Below, piece after piece: positions 1 to 11,375 of a DNA stretch of 64,000 bases (position 1 is the stretch's first letter; the number at the start of each line of letters is the position of its first letter). The stretch lies in assembly GCA_028532985.1 (NCBI GenBank), contig JANCIK010000016.1, positions 1-64,000 of the forward strand, given 5' to 3'. The stretch is from Stropharia rugosoannulata. Lineage: Eukaryota > Basidiomycota > Agaricomycetes > Agaricales > Strophariaceae. Below the pieces are notes generated by a model. The model saw only the letters and a program-made list of their open reading frames with translations, made no database searches and was not told the DNA's origin. The position numbers were made by a program, and so were the translations under genes.

Positions 1-996
1 TCCCCACACTCGCGTCATCTCGTAAATCGGACCGCCACGCCCAGAAGTCCAGCGTCCAGAGTGTATCGAGGGAGCGTCCAGAGCGCATAAGGGCTTGTAG
101 CCCTGGAGTCAGCGCGGCGCTGTCCACAACCATGCGCCTTCCTGGAGCACGGACCCACGCGGGCGGCATGCTGAGGAAGTCCTCTGAGCTTCCGCTGGTC
201 GCCGACTTTCGAGGTCGAGTTCGTACGCGCTTCCTAGATCGCACCGTTGCGTGCGAAGACACGATGGGATCCCTTGGGCCTCAAGGTGTTCTGCGGCGGG
301 CGGGTAAGGCTCGCGAGCCATACATGTCAGAAGGTGCCTCCGGTGACAAAACGGCCCGCGAGCAGAGCGCAGTACGTCGCCAAGCGAAAAGTAACCTGGC
401 GTGTGTCCATGGCCGCGAGTATACGGACAACGAGAGTGCCAATGACCACAGTACGCAGTGAGGCGCGCGAGAGGACTTCGAGGAAAAGGTAGAAAGCGGT
501 TTCCTGCGATGCCGTGAGAATGGGCGAGATAACGAAGGTATCGGTGGACCCGACGAGGTTGTGCCGCGCAAGCTGATACGCAGAAAGTACGAGCAGGGGC
601 GCGTACAGTGCCTCCGGCACGGAGGAGAGATGCGCATGAAGGAGAGAGGGGAGGACATTGCTGGCGCGGTCAGCAGTGCAGACTTTGTAGGGGACGACGA
701 AGAGGAGTACCCAGGGCGGCATACGCGTGCCGTCCTCGGCCTGGGCGACTGTTTGCTGGATGATGTGTTGGGCGAGGCTGGGTTGCCAGCGGATGTACCC
801 GTCGAGGGAAACTGCCGGCCTCGGCGAGGGCAGCGTTGAGGTTCAGCCGGTCGGCAGGGGACTTGAGGGTGGTAAGCAGGCGCGACACGGGGGCCTTGAA
901 GTCATGGTAGAGAACATCTAGGTGGTGCGGCGCGGCGAGCGGGCGACTGCGGGCACTGGTCGCGAACGAGCGGGCGACGTGACGGATGCGATGCAT
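1..996 (-). pseudogene. PPR-type mitochondrial protein, broken copy A (runs off window start)
   Basis: The minus strand from the ATG at 996 starts MHRIRHVARSFATSAR, a basic Ser/Arg-rich leader typical of mitochondrial import. It continues as helical-repeat protein similar to copies B (7290-9700) and C (55018-56209), with pieces such as LKSPADRLNLNAALAEAG. Reading shifts frame several times, so it cannot encode one protein. Compared with copy B about 400 bp are missing: copy A jumps at about 224/225 from the equivalent of 8573 to that of 8974. The C-terminal half lies off the window. Homology with copy B continues upstream of the start to about 1060. The call as a basidiomycete pentatricopeptide-repeat protein rests on the leader, the Leu/Ala-rich helices and phrases such as FARDGAIHEAHKCYTAI in copy C. 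Other helical-repeat proteins are possible. Confidence 0.55.
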
Positions 997-2359
997 CAGC
1001 CGCAACGACCCGCGACAAATCCAGCCACAGCCAATACACGGACAAACAGACCTCGGACAAGTTTGGCTCATCTTGGGATAAAAGGCCCGTGCGCAGAGAA
1101 GGTGTGCTAAAGGTATGTCCATGACACTTCGTAGAAGTATTTTAATACAATGTTCGGAGCGAGAATCGTCTGTCCATTGTTGAAACAGGCCTTCTCGCAA
1201 ATCAAGGCGTGGAGCGCAACAGGCAGGATGTCCGACGGACCGACAAAGACAAGTATTAGGTGATTGCTTGTTCAACACGCTGCAAGCAATCACAGCCAAA
1301 CATTGCAGCCAAACAACGTAATTCAATTCCCGCATCCCTCCAGCTCAGCATAACCATCTCTCATGTACCCACATGACAGCCAATCGCCGGTCCCGCAAAT
1401 ACACGGCACGCACAATCTACCTTCTCGTCAGGCGGCGCACAGCAGCGCTACTTCGCGCCCAATACCCACTCCTGCGTTGATTACCATACACGGGTAGTAG
1501 CGCCGTGCTCTCGTGCTCACAGCCTGAGCATTGATACGCTGAAGCTCTCTATGAGCTTGTATGCGTGCCAGGCTGTTTCACACGGCTTCCAACCAACTCA
1601 AAACAACGAGGGAATACATATATATGCCATTTTTTTCCAAGTCATAATTCATAGGGCTCAGTAGCTGTTGAATTTAAGTCCAATTTGTTTAATCTGAACG
1701 AGACACATTCACTATTGACAACTAAGGACTGATTCACGTATGATTATAAACTTGCACAGATGCACCACATGCAGATCATTACTACTTTGCACCAGCCTCG
1801 TCACGGTTTGCACGGACGCATGCCCAATTTGCACGGACGTTTACACAACTTGCACGGACGTTGCACAGACGCACAGACGTGCCACGGACATGCCACGGAC
1901 TTTCAATGGTGCCCCAACATATATACTGTACATAATAGCTCACGGTGACTGATGGAACATCCGGCCTACTTATAAATATCCATCAGTCTGCCACGTTGTT
2001 TACCTTATTATAATCCCATACCTGCCCCACCTTCCGTGACCCGTGGATACCGGTTGCGAGTGGAGTAACACGGGGCCGTGCAGACACTGCCGAGGACGGA
2101 GATTCCCATCGTCACAAGTCTTAGATACAGCGTACGATTTGGTATTTTGTACAAAGGTAGAGGAGAAAGACGTTTAGCCAAACTAGGTTAACATTGTAGC
2201 GTCCCGAGACAGTTTGTATTATTACTAACAAATCAACAGTTGAATTTGAAACATGATGAGAACTCCATTGTTCGTGATAGCTGTTAAGGGAAAGTCAATG
2301 GAGATGAAATTATCAAGCTTCGAATCCACTTGGTCACAGAACCCGGTGATGATGTTTTC
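997..2359. other. intergenic, no gene recognised; short 21-bp tandem motif
   Basis: No coding region could be supported. The first 65 bases still match the flank of PPR copy B. At 1808-1871 the 11-mer TTGCACGGACG occurs at 1808, 1829 and 1850, and again with one change at 1861. That gives a 21-bp period and then an 11-bp one. Confidence 0.4.
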
Positions 2360-2367
2360 TATAAAAG
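2360..2367 (+). promoter_or_regulatory. TATA box for the membrane gene at 2446
   Basis: TATAAAAG lies 79 bases before the ATG at 2446, a usual distance for a fungal TATA box. Confidence 0.4.
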
Positions 2368-2445
2368 TTACATATGATTCAATTTATATGCCTTCTCAAT
2401 CTATATAACTGTACCATATGCTTGCAGTATCCAACCGACCAAGCG

Positions 2446-3719
2446 ATGTCTTCTTCAAGCAATGCTGGATCTCCCCCGCCTTCTTTGGACGATAGCGTGG
2501 TGGCCTCAGCTTTTAATTCCTCTTTGATGGATATAATGTTATTCGGTGTGTCCTATTAACACGCAAGTGTCGATCTTGTATTGTGCGAGATAACTAAAAT
2601 ATTTCAATTGGATGTTCAGGGATGTATTCCATGATTTACATATATACCATGCATTTATACGGTGAGACTCTAAGTTTCTTTGCACAATCAGTATCTAAGG
2701 GGTAGTTAATAAATAGAAAAGGTATATCTAAGGGAAACATAGCCGTACTCGCAGTAGTCACCGCATTATTTCTTATCAACATGGCAGTAACTATTATTGT
2801 TTGGATAACGACCCGGGAGGCATCGGAGGGACGAAATCCTCAACCTATTTGTGTTTTTTTATCCTTGTATGGTGTTGCAACCAACTGGGATATGCTACTA
2901 TCCATGTGTTGTAACCTGGTGCTTATATCACTTGCAGACGGACTCTTGGTGCGAGGTTTATGATTTCCGAAGTAGTCCCTGCTCATAAATACAGATATGG
3001 CGCTGTTACCATGTTTGGGGAGAGTCCATTTACACTATTTTGTTGCCTATTGCATTTCTCTTTGCGGAAATTGGTAAGTATTTTTTTATATCCGTGACAA
3101 GCCTTCTGATAACACTGGGCACAGTACTCTACCTTTGCTCCATAATCATCTCGTATACTCAAAATTATAATCCCCCGATGCCCTTGTTGTTTATACTTAA
3201 CCGTATTACGTCTGCGGTTATACTTTTATCGCTTGGGTCCACCCTGCTTACTACCTCGTTGATTGGATATCGCATTTACTCCGTGGCGCGAAGCAGTAAC
3301 TCAAACATGCGGACACGTCATTTTTCCGTCATTATCGATGCTATTTTTCAGTCAGCCGCGGCATACACTGTCATTTCATTGGTTCTAGCAACTGAGGGAT
3401 TGTCTCCTTTCCATACTCCTGAACCGAATCTTTTTAATGTGCAGCAATATACATCCGGTCTGTTTATGAAAATTGCAGTATGTGTTTTTTTAAATATATT
3501 ACAAAATTAATGGATATGCGTATTGATTAGTAATCTTAGGGAGCTGCACCAACAGTAATGGTCGCCCGAGTAGCACTTGCCGCTAAGCAATCAGAAGTAT
3601 CGGCCAGTGTAGCACACATCAGCGAATTGGAGTTCAATCAGAGACGCTCAGAACTGACGTCTCAGCTGAATTACGGTGATGTGATCGAGCACAGAGACGT
3701 AGAGAAATGTTACAATTAG
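2446..3719 (+). CDS. multi-pass integral membrane protein, unknown function (paralog 1)
   Basis: A six-exon gene: 2446-2545, 2620-2661, 2755-2948, 2995-3073, 3125-3477 and 3540-3719. The exons sum to 948 bases, 315 aa. It belongs to a large Agaricomycete family of about seven-helix proteins of unknown role. Visible signatures are the ADGLLIWRCYHVWGESI segment entering a helix, several hydrophobic stretches, and a last exon starting GAAPTVMVARVALA. Two paralogs lie at 44751-46017 and 46848-48037 on the other strand; exon 1 and exon 4 have the same lengths (100 and 79 bases) in paralog 3. Exon 3 is least certain. The residues conserved in paralog 2 (NRKG...) are also present upstream, but an in-frame stop prevents joining them, so I use the acceptor at 2752-2754. 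If that site is not used, the gene is broken. No enzyme motif is visible. Confidence 0.7.
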
Positions 3720-5446
3720 CTGTGCATTCATTTGAGATTGCTTTATAATACACAAACAAGCAGGGTTGTACTATCATATTTATCGTGTTCTCTCCACCTA
3801 CCGGTGCCTCGATGGGCGATAGTTCAGATCTCTGACCCCACAATAACATGAAACGGGAGTGCATTGACCCATGTTCGCAAAGGCGATTGATGATTCATGA
3901 ACGGAGTGCAGAGGCGATCTGCGGAGTGCTGAGATTTATATATATACCGCTCCCGCGCGGCACAAACTGAGGGAACATTTCTTCTTCACCATCTCCTGGG
4001 AATTTCTATTTTGTTTAGATCGAGAGTACATTGTTTTGGGCATGGTTACAATACATCCGCACTTTCTTCTCACTAAAAATAACATAATACATCGTCATTA
4101 ATGTTATGTAAAAGTGTATAAGCAATGTTTTTGCTTCCTATTTTGTTGTTATGATCACATTAAAACAGCTAAAATCACTTGTATTTAGAACAGCATGCAT
4201 TGAAGCTATATATCTGTCTCTTAAAATTAAATAGATTGTAGTCCCCTCCTGGTACATTGAAAGGGTATTAACAATGATTCATCGTGTTGCTTCTATCGAT
4301 AATATGTGTTCAAACACCGGATTTGATCTCTCTAGACTTTATTCAGATTCTATATATGCTGAATGGAGTGAATCAAGAAATGTCCTACAAGTTTGAGACG
4401 CGCGCGCAGCCCCATCAAAGTGTGGCGCGCGTGGGAATACTTGTGCAAAAACCGCATCATAGATGGTGTTGCAGTGCAGCCGGCTGGCAGGGGTCTTAAG
4501 AAGGTGCCAAAAGGGTACCTGATACGCCCAACTACTCCACTTTCCCACCATGCCTGATGTACTTGACCACGGCAATCCACCCCAATATCTCTTATAAAGA
4601 CGTAGATGGCCACGTATTCTTCCATTTACATCCAAGCTTTCTATGGAAACATCACCAGAACTACGGAGAAAGAATTGATGAATAAAAAGAAAGGGAGTAT
4701 GTAATAGCCGTGGAGAGTGGAATGCAGCCATCAGAGCGGTGTGGCGTCGGTCGCGAGGCCTTGTGTTGGAGGACATACTGCCGATAAATTAGTTTTAATA
4801 AGATTGGATACCGGCTTCGGGAAGAGTGTCTATTCCTGTACATAGATCAAATGTATCAAACGACCTCTGGGAACATATATTAATATGCATCCGAACTACT
4901 ATATGTCTTTCTACGGGATTGCCAAAACCATCCACCTATTATTAATACAGAAAGACAGAGTAAGAAATGACAATTGACGCTGTATACTGTTACATTAGTG
5001 TGTACTGCACATGAGCATTTCGCAATAGCAACTCAGTACAGATGTGTGTAGTCCACGGGTTGTTTGTTTGACATGGAGTCTTTCTCGAAGAATTTTGGTA
5101 CCCTGTTTCCCGTCCGCTGTCGATCGTTATCACTCTAAGCATAACATGGATCTTTATTCGTAGTGGAGATTCTACAGTAAACAGCCACCATCTGACCATG
5201 GTATTTAAAGACTTTATGAGTGAATGGAACTATGCTTCTCAAGGAGACTCCATTCTTAGCACCACTCCACAATGCTTATAAATAGCTCAACATTCAGTTG
5301 TCCAGCGACATCACTCGCGCACCCAAATATAGTGCTACGGCTACTATAATCATACAAGATGTGTACCAGGAGTATCACCGCAAGTCTGTCCCATGACTAT
5401 ACTCTTTACTCATACCTCTGTGGGGAAATGCTGGTTTTAAAAGCCA
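3720..5446. other. intergenic, AT-rich; only a PPR fragment recognised
   Basis: Apart from the PPR-derived fragment at 4391-4580, no gene, RNA or element could be supported here. Confidence 0.35.
4391..4580 (-). pseudogene. PPR-family fragment E
   Basis: The minus strand reads FWHLLKTPASRLHCN and, in another frame, HKYSHARHTLMG. These match VWRLLDTLKSPAGRLHLN and DEYIHWRPTLTQ of PPR copy C in the same order. About 24 of 28 bases agree around the LKxPAxRLH codons. It is frame-shifted and isolated, so it is read as an old dispersed remnant of the same gene family. Confidence 0.45.
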
Positions 5447-5454
5447 TATAAAGG
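5447..5454 (+). promoter_or_regulatory. TATA box for the glycopeptide gene
   Basis: TATAAAGG sits 91 bases before the ATG at 5545. Confidence 0.35.
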
Positions 5455-5544
5455 GGATCATAACCTATAGTTTATGGGTCAGTTCCAGCAAACCGGCCAC
5501 TGTGTGAACTAACATTTCGACCTCAGTAGTGCATACATAGAACC

Positions 5545-6505
5545 ATGTTGTCAAGACCATACTCTCCCTTATCCTCTCCACCGCTATCCTCAGCGTCAGC
5601 GCCGAGACCCACACCGTGCACTTTACCAACAAGTTGCATGTTTTACATACTTTCTATAACGACGGTGCATAATAACAAGGCGCCTGTTTTCTCTAGCTGT
5701 CAATTCGGCGGCACTGTAGGCAAAATGTCTTATTGACGAACCATCTTTGCTCACCATTCCGACTCTAATATCTATGCCTTTTCTATTTATAGCCCACGCT
5801 AATCCAGGGCCCTGACGTACTTTCGACTGGAGGGGACTTTACAAGCAACGGACCGCTGCGCTCTGCAATAGCGTGAGGCTTGTCTCGAATACGATATTAC
5901 TCACCGCCACCTGCTAATCCCATACAAAATTCCTCAGATACCTCCAAACAGGAAAGTGTGGGTTCAACGGCGAAGGCTGCACGCTTATCGAGCTCTCACT
6001 CATCAATCCCACTTCTCCCGGGGGCGGGTCGAGCGCCTACGTCTCCCTGATTCCACCGTACGCATTACATTTCCCGTCCTTACTAGTGCAGCGCACTCTG
6101 ACTGTAACAAACAATGTGACTCTGTTGCGGTTGTTTGTATCTAGTCACGCATTCTCCGTGACGTCTGGGTTTGGGTATTACAATCTTACCACGATCGTGG
6201 TTGTATCTGCTATGCTGACTCTGGACGTGCGTTGCCATAGGTATTTCAACGGATGTGATGGGGCCAGTGCTGACTGTAAGATGTTTGAGAGAAAATTTTG
6301 AGTAGAATTACCTACCAAAAGTCTATATCGTCTAGGTACCAGTGCTAAGTGCACAACCGCATTCACCAATTCAGGGCAGACCGGCAAGCAGGTCGCGTGC
6401 CAGGCAGATAATGTGAGTGATGTCCTGTTGCATACGTATAGTAACTACTCAGGAAATGACTCATCCGCAATGAAGGTAAACCTAGCTATTACGTTCTGCG
6501 ACTAA
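5545..6505 (+). pseudogene. secreted glycopeptide-type protein, frameshift at the start
   Basis: Eight exons read as a small secreted cysteine-rich protein of the basidiomycete glycopeptide type: 5553-5632, 5697-5715, 5793-5872, 5938-6057, 6145-6174, 6241-6275, 6336-6412 and 6476-6505. They sum to 471 bases in one frame. Signal-peptide core: TILSLILSTAILSVSAETHT. Family landmarks follow in order: PTLIQGPDVLSTGGDFTSN, LQTGKCGFNGEGCTLIE, SPGGGSSAYVSLIPP, HAFSVTSGFGY, FNGCDGASADC and VNLAIT. The only nearby ATG (5545) is out of frame with the signal peptide by one base, and the frame upstream closes at a TAG at 5538-5540. The gene thus looks broken only at its first codons, or the assembly has lost one base. 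The family's function is unknown to me; a cell-wall or secreted role is inferred from the signal peptide. Part of its 3' end is duplicated at 6697-6860. Confidence 0.7.
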
Positions 6506-6696
6506 TAGTATGATCAACATCAGTTTGTTCCTTTCTTTGTTGGGCACAGCAGTTATATAAGAACAGATGGTACAAAGGGTGCAACATGTAATTTACGAGC
6601 ACTATATTAAGCACGAACTCGAACATATTAACATACACCACTTTCTTAGTTTTGAGACTAGATGCTGGCCTCAGTGAGGGTAGTTGACACTAGCAG

Positions 6697-6860
6697 TATA
6701 TCTGTAATAGTACCAACTCAGGAAATGATTCACTCACAACGAAGGTAAACCTTGCCCACACATAGTCGCAGTTTGTTCGTCTACTGTACACGAAACAGTG
6801 GCAGAAGAACAGATGGTACAGAGGGCGTAAGGCATAACATGTAGTCTCTGAGCATTGTTT
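6697..6860 (+). repeat. partial tandem copy of the glycopeptide gene 3' end
   Basis: The stretch resembles 6434-6600, which holds the last intron, the start of the last exon and the 3' flank. AACTCAGGAAATGATTC with GAAGGTAAACC matches AACTACTCAGGAAATGACTC with GAAGGTAAACC, and AGAACAGATGGTACA occurs in both flanks. The copied exon does not continue as coding sequence. The rest of 6506-7289 holds no recognised gene. Confidence 0.5.
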
Positions 6861-7289
6861 TTGAAATCAAAGATAATCCACCTGGAACGTGATCATATCT
6901 AAGCAAATGAATGGGCATAGTCAAATTCGCTCTACGAGATCCATGAGCTGCTTTATCAATTAGCTGCTTCAATGGAAGAATACACATGCGAGAAAAGAGA
7001 AGTGCTGCAAAACGATATGATGTTAACGAAAAAATATGAACCAACTAGTAAACAGCAAGTAAAGACGTGCAACAAGAAAGCATACCGAAATTGGCGCTCG
7101 ACGTCAACCATTCGCATGCGCAAGCGCACGTTCGCGCACCAGCCAGTCTCGGCGCCTCTCCTCCATTACCGGGCGCTCATGACCCGCCGGTATTTTAGCT
7201 CCCACATAGTTCTGCATCAGCAAGCCCCGCACCTGCACCTCTGCATGCTCGACACAGCCAAAATATATACCAATCCCGCCCTAACTTTC

Positions 7290-9700
7290 CTACAACCCAC
7301 CCCCGCCCCCACCCGCACGGCGCATAGCGAGCACGATCCCGCGCCACTTGGCGAGCGAGCAGAGCCCCGGGACGCCGCGCGGCCCAACCCAGTCACGTAC
7401 GAAGCGCATCAGGCGGGCGTACTCGTCCGGGTCTGTGTCAATTCCGACATCGTACTCCCTCAACCTGCTTTGGCCTTCCTTTTCCCCATCCCCAGCCCCA
7501 TCTCCTCCTCGCCGCTCCCACTGCCCCCCTTCTGCGCTCCCTTCTCCGCACGGCCCTCCTTGCTCGTCTTCTCACCACTCCCCTGGCAGCGCGCGCCCAC
7601 AGCATCTCCACAACCGGCACCTGCACGCCCACCTCCGCCCACAGCACAAGCGCCATGCCCAAGACACTATTACTCGGCTGCACCCCCGCGCGGCGCATCC
7701 ACGCGAGGAAGCGCGGGATCTTTAGGGCACGGGCGTTGGAAGAAAGGAGGGAGATGTTCGTGAGGTAGGTCCGGGAAGTGGGGGCGAGGGTCGGGTAGAA
7801 CGTCCGTGGGGAGGTTGGAGGACCTGAGGAATTAGGCGATGTCGAAGATGCGCGCGGGCTGAGATCGGTGGGTTTCCCAGAGTTGGTTGAAGGAGGTGAA
7901 GGGGTGAGTGGATCGGAGGGAGACGCAGGGGGATGTAACAAGACACCATCCTGCGGAGTGAACACGTACGGCCGGGGGGAGCGGAAGACGCTGCGCGCTT
8001 CGGCGTCCTATGCATCGCACACCGCAGCGGCGGGGGCAAAGATTATTTCTTCCTTCTTTCCCCATACCCCTTTCCCCGCACGAACTGCTTGAATGATACG
8101 AGGAGCTCGTGATATGGGACCGTGGTAAGCTGGATGCGCGGTGGGGAACGCGGGGAGGGGGGAAAGCGGGGAGAGGGGAAAGCGGGGAGATTGGGCGGGG
8201 GGAGTCCATCAGCGAAGTAGAGGAAAGAGGGAGAGAGAGAGGCGCATGATGATACCAACGACGGGGAGGTCGTTGAGGAAGCGGGTGAGCACTGGGGTAA
8301 ATTTGGCGAGGGGGAACGTGAAGTGGGAAAAGGAGAAGAAAGAGGGAGGTTCCCAACACTCGCGTCGTCTAGCATATCTGCCCGGCACGCCCAGAATTCC
8401 AACGTCGAGAGTGCATCGAGGGGCGTCCTGAGCGCACAAGGGCTTGTGGCCCTGCAGTCAGCGCGGCATTGTCCATAACCATGCGCCTTCCCGGAGCACG
8501 GGCCCAAGCGGGCGGCATGCTGAGGAAGTCCTCTGAGCTTCCGCTGGTCGCTGACCTTCGAGGTCGTGTTCGTGTGCAGGTCTGGAATACACTCGCAGGG
8601 AACGAAGGCTCCCCAGGGCCATGGCGCACAGGTGGTGCAATACCCGTGCCCTCAAGGGACTCCCTCTGCAGGCTGGACCAGAAGAACGCCGCGCGCGGGT
8701 GTGCGCAGGTCCAGCGCCACGACGTGCAGGGCGGCTGTCTGGTCGTCGATATTGTCAGACGGGCCGGATCGCTAGGGGCCTGAAGGGGTTTGAAGTCTGC
8801 TACAAGGTAGGACAGAAATATTGGGAGGAGAGGGAGGAGAGCCTCCGGAGGAAGGCGAATGCAGACACCTTGTCGTTGTGCGCAGAGCATGAGGGTGTTG
8901 CTGCTCGCGGGAGCCGTCTGTGGGCGGCGGGCGGCGGGTCCGTCATGATGGCGTGGATCGCGGTATAGTATTTACGCGCTTCGCGAATCGCGCCGTCGCG
9001 TGCGAAGACACGATAGGATCCCTGAAGGCGTTCTGCGGTGGTAAGGCTCGCGAGTCCAACAGAAGGTGCTTCAGGTGATAAAACGGCCCGCGAGCAGAGC
9101 GCAGTACGTCGCCAAGCAAAGATTAACCTGGCATGTGTCCATGGCCACAAGTATACGGACTGCGAGAATACCGAAGAGCACAGTACGCAGTGGGGCGCGC
9201 GAGAGGGCGTCGAGGGAGCGGTTGAAAGCGATTTCCTGCGATGCCGTGAGGATGGGCGGGGTAAGGAAGGTACCGGTGGACCCAACGAAGTTATGCTGCG
9301 CAAGGTGATACGCAGAAAGTACGAGCAAGGGCGCGTACAGTGCCTCCGGCACGGAGGAGAGATGAGCATGAAGGAGGGCGGGGAGGACATTGCTGGCGTG
9401 ATCGGCAGTGCAGACTTTGTAGAGGACGAGGAAGAGGAGTACCCAAGGCGGCATACGCGTGCCGTCCTCGGCCTGGGCGACTGTTTGCTGGATGTCGTGC
9501 GGGGCGAGGGTGGGCTGCCAGCGGATGTACCCGTCGAGGGGAACTGCCGGCCTCGGCGAGGGCAGCGTTGAGGTTCAGCCGGTCGGCAGGGGTATGAGAC
9601 GGGGGCCTTGGAGTCACGGTTTAATGTAGTGCGGCGCGGCGAGCGGGCGACTGCGGGCACTGGTCGCGAACGAGCGGGCGACATGGCGGATGCGATGCAT
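7290..9700 (-). pseudogene. PPR-type mitochondrial protein, near full-length broken copy B
   Basis: This is the most complete copy. The start MHRIRHVARSFATSAR is at 9700 and the C-terminal stop at 7290, about 2.4 kb, so roughly 800 aa when whole. In order it shows the mitochondrial-type leader; LNLNAALAEAG; helical stretches such as LLHAHLSSVPEALYAPLLVL; ARAAFFWSSL; LTTVPYHELLVSFKQFV; FLAWMRRAGVQPSNSV; and a tail with DPDEYARLMRFVRDWVG. The architecture fits fungal PPR proteins acting on organelle RNA. Frame changes occur repeatedly, the leader is followed by a stop, and about 100 bp present in copy C (55121-55222) are missing near 8700. It is GC-rich compared with its surroundings. Same orientation as copy A, about 8.7 kb away. 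Confidence 0.6.
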
Positions 9701-10329
9701 CAGGAACACAGCCACACCGACCGCGACAAATCCAGCCACAGTCAACACACGGACAAACAGACCTCGGACCCATCAAGTTTCTACTCTACTGCTCGCTACC
9801 TCGGTTGTATCACCTTGTCTGCGAGCATCACTCTTCGCAGGATGCTCGCTCGAGCCCCGGGAGCTCCGTGCAGCCAAATCCTGGCACCACTGTGCCATAT
9901 GAAGACATCAAGTCCGCATCGGACCGCGATGCACCTTATCCAAACTCAGCGTCATGTACGCGTACAGGCAGGGTGCCGCAACGCCGACTCGGTCGCTGAG
10001 TACTCACAGTGGTAAGTACTTTCCGCCGTGCACTGCTTGTTATATAGTGCTCTCGCGCATTGCACCACTGCCACATGCTGCCGTAGTACGCGAGTTATAG
10101 ATCAAGAATTATTTTATTTTAATCTTATCTACCAGTGAAGCGAGGCACCCGCACAAAATCGTACCTCAGATGCCGTACCGTACCCATCGAAGACTTGTGT
10201 CCCTGCCTGGCAGCCAAGTCAGTTCGTGTTTTCAGTATAATTTGGCTCAGATTCGTTTACTTGGCAGTATATCTTGAGCGCCCTGTGTCAGCCACTACAG
10301 CAACAAGTCCTCGATATACATATATTGTT
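9701..10329. other. intergenic, no gene recognised
   Basis: Bases 9701-9770 still match the copy A flank. Beyond that no coding region or repeat could be supported. Confidence 0.3.
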
Positions 10330-11375
10330 AGCCATGTTCCAAGTCTGTGAATAATATACGTGACTGTTAGCATTTAACCGACCACGCCTTGTAAATCACT
10401 CACCTTGTGCCAACCCGCCAATTCGTTTCGGAGCCCTCGTATTTAAAGGGGTGATAGGGGACGCATGCCTGCCGCAAACTCATGCAATTAACTGTGATGC
10501 GCCAGTTCAGGTTAGTGCGCACTGACTCGAAGTAAAATAATGTGCTCACCATGAAACCGATCGATCTTTTATTCGTCCATGGTCAACGTCCATAGTCGAC
10601 TGCGTGTGTCATTCCAGGTACCAAGTCAGCGCATACGCAGTGGTGAGCTTGCTAGTGGGACGTCCAAGCTCACCTTTGCTGTCACCATAATACGGCGGGG
10701 AGGGTGCTGCGTCCGTGTCATGGGGCTCGAAGACGACGGGATGTATCTGGCCCTTTGTCGACTGCCTGCGACGGTCTAGCCTGTAAGTGGTACTGAGTTC
10801 GTCTTTGGGACCAATTAACTCACCTACGCAGGACGAAAACGTCAGCATGTATCTTTGGGGGAAAGTAAAAGACGGCTCGGTTCGTGTTGGCGAGCTATTC
10901 ACATCAATAACTGGGTCCTACTCACTGGGCTGTCCGTGTTAACAAACATCTGCATATGACCCTCATGCGTGTTGAACCATCCGTCGTCGTCGTCCATAGA
11001 GGTGGGAAAAGGCCCTGGGAGTTGGCTCGCAGCCAACATCGCTTCAATGGTCCATCACACTACATTCTAGCCCATGTCATTAGTACAACATCGCGCTGAG
11101 CAGTATACAGCTCACCGTGGTCGTCACAGCAGGTAACGTGGGCACTGCGAACCGAGTTGTCTGATTGGCGTATGTAGGGTGAGATCAGAGGAGAAGGGAA
11201 GACTAGACGAGCAGAACAGGGAACTGGAGAATCAGCTGGTCAGTTGCACGGATTAAATATCTTTTCAGATTGGAAATGCTTACCGCCACGTATGAACATA
11301 GTAGTGTGAGGGAAAGACGTAGTGTGTTCACACTACCAAGCGAGAGCCGAATCTGTAGTCCTCCTCCCCGCATCA
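10330..11375 (-). other. chain of exon-like segments, unrecognised gene or decayed gene
   Basis: Reading the minus strand, several short GTGAG...AG intron-like gaps follow one another. The clearest coding pair joins cleanly: an exon ending MQMFVNTDSP, then LANTNRAVFYFPPKIHADVF, then LDRRRQSTKGQIHPVVFEPH with ending YYGDSK (about 11030-10690). Further intron-like gaps follow toward 10330 (donors near 10560 and 10403), but their phases do not join into an open frame. Upstream, an ATG near 11375 opens 35-40 codons ending at a GTAAGC donor, with a TATATA stretch about 25 bases before it. I do not recognise the protein. It may be a real gene with mis-called splice sites, a pseudogene or a spliced non-coding transcript. 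Confidence 0.3.

Noticed and set aside
7348..7763. Plus-strand open frames of 125-263 codons over the PPR copy B tail
   Set aside because: They are the reverse strand of GC-rich PPR-derived sequence and are Pro/Ser-biased.
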